From Streptomyces sp. NRRL F-5630 (lineage in GTDB: Bacteria > Actinomycetota > Actinomycetes > Streptomycetales > Streptomycetaceae): a DNA stretch of 64,000 nucleotides. How positions within the stretch are numbered: position 1 is the first letter of the stretch; each line of letters begins with the position of its first letter. This document shows positions 61,796-64,000 of this stretch, piece after piece. The stretch covers positions 124,001 through 188,000 of the forward strand of contig NZ_JOGO01000004.1 of NCBI RefSeq assembly GCF_000719475.1, in the 5' to 3' direction. The notes under the pieces were generated by a model. The model was not told the DNA's origin. It did no database searches and saw only the letters and a program-made list of their open reading frames with translations. A program made the position numbers and the translations under genes.

Positions 61796-64000
61796 CGGCG
61801 GGACCCGGCACACCGGCGTCCGCGCCGGAAGACCTGACACCACCGGACGGCGTACCGGCAGGCACACCTGACTTCCGACAGCGGGGAGAGACCGTGTCCG
61901 ACACCCACCACCAGGCGCCGATCCACCAGGTACCGATCGCCGTGGTCGGGACCGGTGCGCTGGTGCCCGGCGCGCGGGACGCGGCCGGGTACTGGCGGGC
62001 CGTCGTGGCGGGACGCGACATGATCACGGAGGTCCCCGCCTCCCGGTGGCTCGTGGCGGACCACTACGACCCCGACCCCACCGCGACCGACAAGACCTAC
62101 GCCCGCAGGGGCGCCTTCCTGCCCGAGGTCGACTTCGATCCGCTCGCCCACGGCATTCCGCCGACCAACCTGCCGGCCACGGACAGCGCCCAGTTGCTCG
62201 CGCTCGTGGTGGCGGAGCAGGTGCTCGCCGACGCGGGCGGCCTGAAGGAGGTGGACCGCGAGCGGGTCGGCGTGGTGCTCGGCGCGGCGGCGCTGGAGCT
62301 GCTTCCGCACATGTTCGGGCGCACCCAGCGCCCCCTGTGGCTCAGGGCCCTGCGCGAGAGCGGCCTGACGGAGGCCGAGGCGCGGGCGGCGTGCGAGCGC
62401 ATCGCCGCGCAGTACACCCCCTGGCGGGAGTCGACCTTCCCCGGGCTGCTCGGCAATGTCGTCGCGGGCCGGATCGCCAACCGCTTCGACCTGCACGGCA
62501 CCAACCACACCACGGACGCGGCCTGCGCGAGTTCCCTCGCCGCGCTCTCCACGGCGGTCGCCGAGCTCTCCCTCGGCCGCGCCGACCTGGTGATCAGCGG
62601 CGGCGTCGACACGGGCAACGACGTCGGGATGTTCGTCTGCTTCTCGAAGACGCCCGCGCTGTCCCCCACCGGCGACTGCCGGCCGTTCTCCGAAGCGGCC
62701 GACGGCACCATGCTGGGCGAGGCCGTCGTCATGTACGCGCTCAAGCGCCTGTCCGACGCGGAACGGGACGGCGACCGCGTCCACGCCGTGATCCGCGGGA
62801 TCGGCAGCTCCTCCGACGGCAGGAGCACGGCGATCTACGCGCCGCTGCCCGCCGGTCAGGCCCGGGCCCTGCGCCGCGCGTACGAGCAGGCGGGGTACGG
62901 GGCGGACACCGTGGAGCTGGTGGAGGCGCACGGCACCGGGACGAAGGCCGGGGACGCCGCCGAACTCGCCGCGCTGCGCGAGGTGTTCGGCGAGGGGAGA
63001 GACGGCGAGCGGCCGTGGTGCGCGATCGGCTCGGTCAAATCGCAGATCGGCCACACCAAGTGCGCGGCGGGCGCGGCCGGTCTGCTCAAGGCGGTCATGG
63101 CGCTGCACCACAAGGTGCTGCCCCCGACGATCAAGGCCGAACGCCCCGCCGCCGAGGTCACCGCGCCCGGCAGCCCGTTCTACGTCAGCACCCGGGCGCG
63201 TCCGTGGGTGCGCCCGGACGGCCACCCCCGGCGGGCGTCGGTCTCCAGCTTCGGCTTCGGCGGGAGCAATTTCCACGTCACGCTGGAGGAGTACGTCCCT
63301 TCCCGGCCCTCGGGCCGCACCGCGTGGCGCCATCGCTCCGCCCCCACCGAACTCGTCCTGTTCAGCGCCCCGTCGGCGTCCGCTCTGCCCGCCCCCGAGG
63401 CGTTCGGGGACGGGCGGTCGCTGGCGGCGGTGGCGCGAGAGAGCCAGCGCGCGTACTCCCCCACGGCCCCGGTGCGGCTGGCCGTCGTCGCGGACGGGAC
63501 CGAGGACCTGACGGCGAAGTACGCCGCCGCCGCCGCGGAGATCCGGCGCCGCCCCGGGACGTCCTTCTCCGCGCCGGACGGCACGCACTACGCGGCCGGG
63601 GTCCCCGAGCGGGGCCGGATCGCTTTCCTCTTTCCCGGGCAGGGGGCCCAGTTCGTCGGCATGGGCGCCGGACTGGCGATGCTGTCGCCGGACGCCCAGC
63701 GGGTGTGGGACCGGCTGGGCGGCACGGAGTTCGACGGCACCCCGCTGCACCGCGTGGTGTTCCCGCCGCCCGCCGTCTCCGCCGAGGAGGAGGCGGCCGC
63801 GGGCGCCCGCCTGGCCGCCACCGAGTGGGCGCAGCCCGCTCTCGCGGTGCACAGTCTCGCGCTCCTCGACGTACTGCGCGGGCTCGGCCTGCGGCCGGAC
63901 TGCGTCGCGGGCCACAGCTTCGGGGAACTCGTGGCGCTGCACTGCGCGGGCGTCCTGGACGCGGAGTCGCTGCTCGCCGCCGCCCGCAGGCGCGGTGTCC
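61792..64000 (+). CDS. PUFA/HglE-like type I polyketide synthase, KS-AT portion, 3' end outside window
   Basis: At least 736 residues, open at the right edge. ATG at 61792 overlaps the pfaD stop; an in-frame GTG at 61894 with GGGGAG upstream is an equally good start and gives a product beginning just before IAVVGTGALVPG. Ketosynthase: active-site Cys in TTDAACASSLAALSTA, His in VEAHGTGTKAGD and in GSVKSQIGHTKCAAGAAGLLK. After a linker, the acyltransferase domain begins (IAFLFPGQGAQFVGMGAGL) and reaches its nucleophile Ser in VAGHSFGELVALHCAG. The KS is of the iterative PfaA/HglE type judging from its partnership with PfaD and the reductase. Confidence 0.88.
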   Translation, partial: MTAGPGTPASAPEDLTPPDGVPAGTPDFRQRGETVSDTHHQAPIHQVPIAVVGTGALVPGARDAAGYWRAVVAGRDMITEVPASRWLVADHYDPDPTATDKTYARRGAFLPEVDFDPLAHGIPPTNLPATDSAQLLALVVAEQVLADAGGLKEVDRERVGVVLGAAALELLPHMFGRTQRPLWLRALRESGLTEAEARAACERIAAQYTPWRESTFPGLLGNVVAGRIANRFDLHGTNHTTDAACASSLAALSTAVAELSLGRADLVISGGVDTGNDVGMFVCFSKTPALSPTGDCRPFSEAADGTMLGEAVVMYALKRLSDAERDGDRVHAVIRGIGSSSDGRSTAIYAPLPAGQARALRRAYEQAGYGADTVELVEAHGTGTKAGDAAELAALREVFGEGRDGERPWCAIGSVKSQIGHTKCAAGAAGLLKAVMALHHKVLPPTIKAERPAAEVTAPGSPFYVSTRARPWVRPDGHPRRASVSSFGFGGSNFHVTLEEYVPSRPSGRTAWRHRSAPTELVLFSAPSASALPAPEAFGDGRSLAAVARESQRAYSPTAPVRLAVVADGTEDLTAKYAAAAAEIRRRPGTSFSAPDGTHYAAGVPERGRIAFLFPGQGAQFVGMGAGLAMLSPDAQRVWDRLGGTEFDGTPLHRVVFPPPAVSAEEEAAAGARLAATEWAQPALAVHSLALLDVLRGLGLRPDCVAGHSFGELVALHCAGVLDAESLLAAARRRGV

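Overview
The window reads as Streptomyces chromosome: very high GC with strong third-position GC bias, GTG/TTG starts, a DmdR-type iron box, a THI-box riboswitch, short LuxR and GlxA-type regulators, and two specialised-metabolite loci. The left edge cuts an AraC-family regulator gene and the right edge cuts a PUFA/polyketide synthase gene.

Layout. (1) 1-9.1 kb: redox and regulatory genes: AraC regulator with divergent MDR reductase, Tat-exported DJ-1/PfpI protein, a His/Met-rich membrane protein with an ECF sigma factor, a cyclase-family hydrolase, RidA, and an HD protein divergent from a GlxA-type regulator. (2) 9.2-20.5 kb: a biosynthetic cluster whose content matches the benzastatin/virantmycin (bez) logic: fused 4-amino-4-deoxychorismate synthase, AurF-type N-oxygenase, arylamine N-acetyltransferase, UbiA prenyltransferase, two P450s, a geranyl-diphosphate-type C-methyltransferase, a second methyltransferase and a short LuxR protein. 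Two nearly identical promoters (TTGACA, 17 bp, CAGGAT) with a shared upstream inverted repeat appear to drive the two minus-strand units. (3) 20.5-24.4 kb: gene-poor, decayed DNA with a frameshifted transposase relic and one small intact gene. (4) 24.4-30.8 kb: oxidoreductases (DAO-type flavoprotein, aldo/keto reductase, two zinc alcohol dehydrogenases including FdhA) and a PfpI protein.

(5) 31.0-36.3 kb: the most unusual locus. A four-TM membrane protein ends in an Asn/Gly-rich motif, and the overlapping downstream gene starts with the same motif fused to a nucleoside phosphorylase/nucleosidase domain. This is the architecture of bacterial amyloid (BASS/RHIM-like) signalling, but the putative receptor is not an NB-ARC/NACHT protein. 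A third membrane protein follows, and a Nudix-winged-helix (NrtR-type) regulator is divergent. An integrase relic and a tRNA-Pro gene border the locus, so it may lie on an old mobile island.

(6) 36.4-54.2 kb: housekeeping and accessory genes: DUF309, cobF, two DHA2 MFS exporters with a TetR regulator, an M4 metalloprotease, a YbdK ligase, a TPP-riboswitch thiamine operon (NCS1 transporter, thiM, thiE), a YihY membrane protein and an iron-box-controlled siderophore-interacting protein. (7) 54.3-64.0 kb: an ABC-transporter relic, a secreted protein, a three-gene acyltransferase/ABC-transporter operon, then a thioester-reductase-like protein, a PfaD-type enoyl reductase and a KS-AT synthase: the start of a PUFA/hgl-like polyketide cluster running off the right edge.

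All functions are read from sequence motifs and family knowledge. No database search or structure prediction was run.
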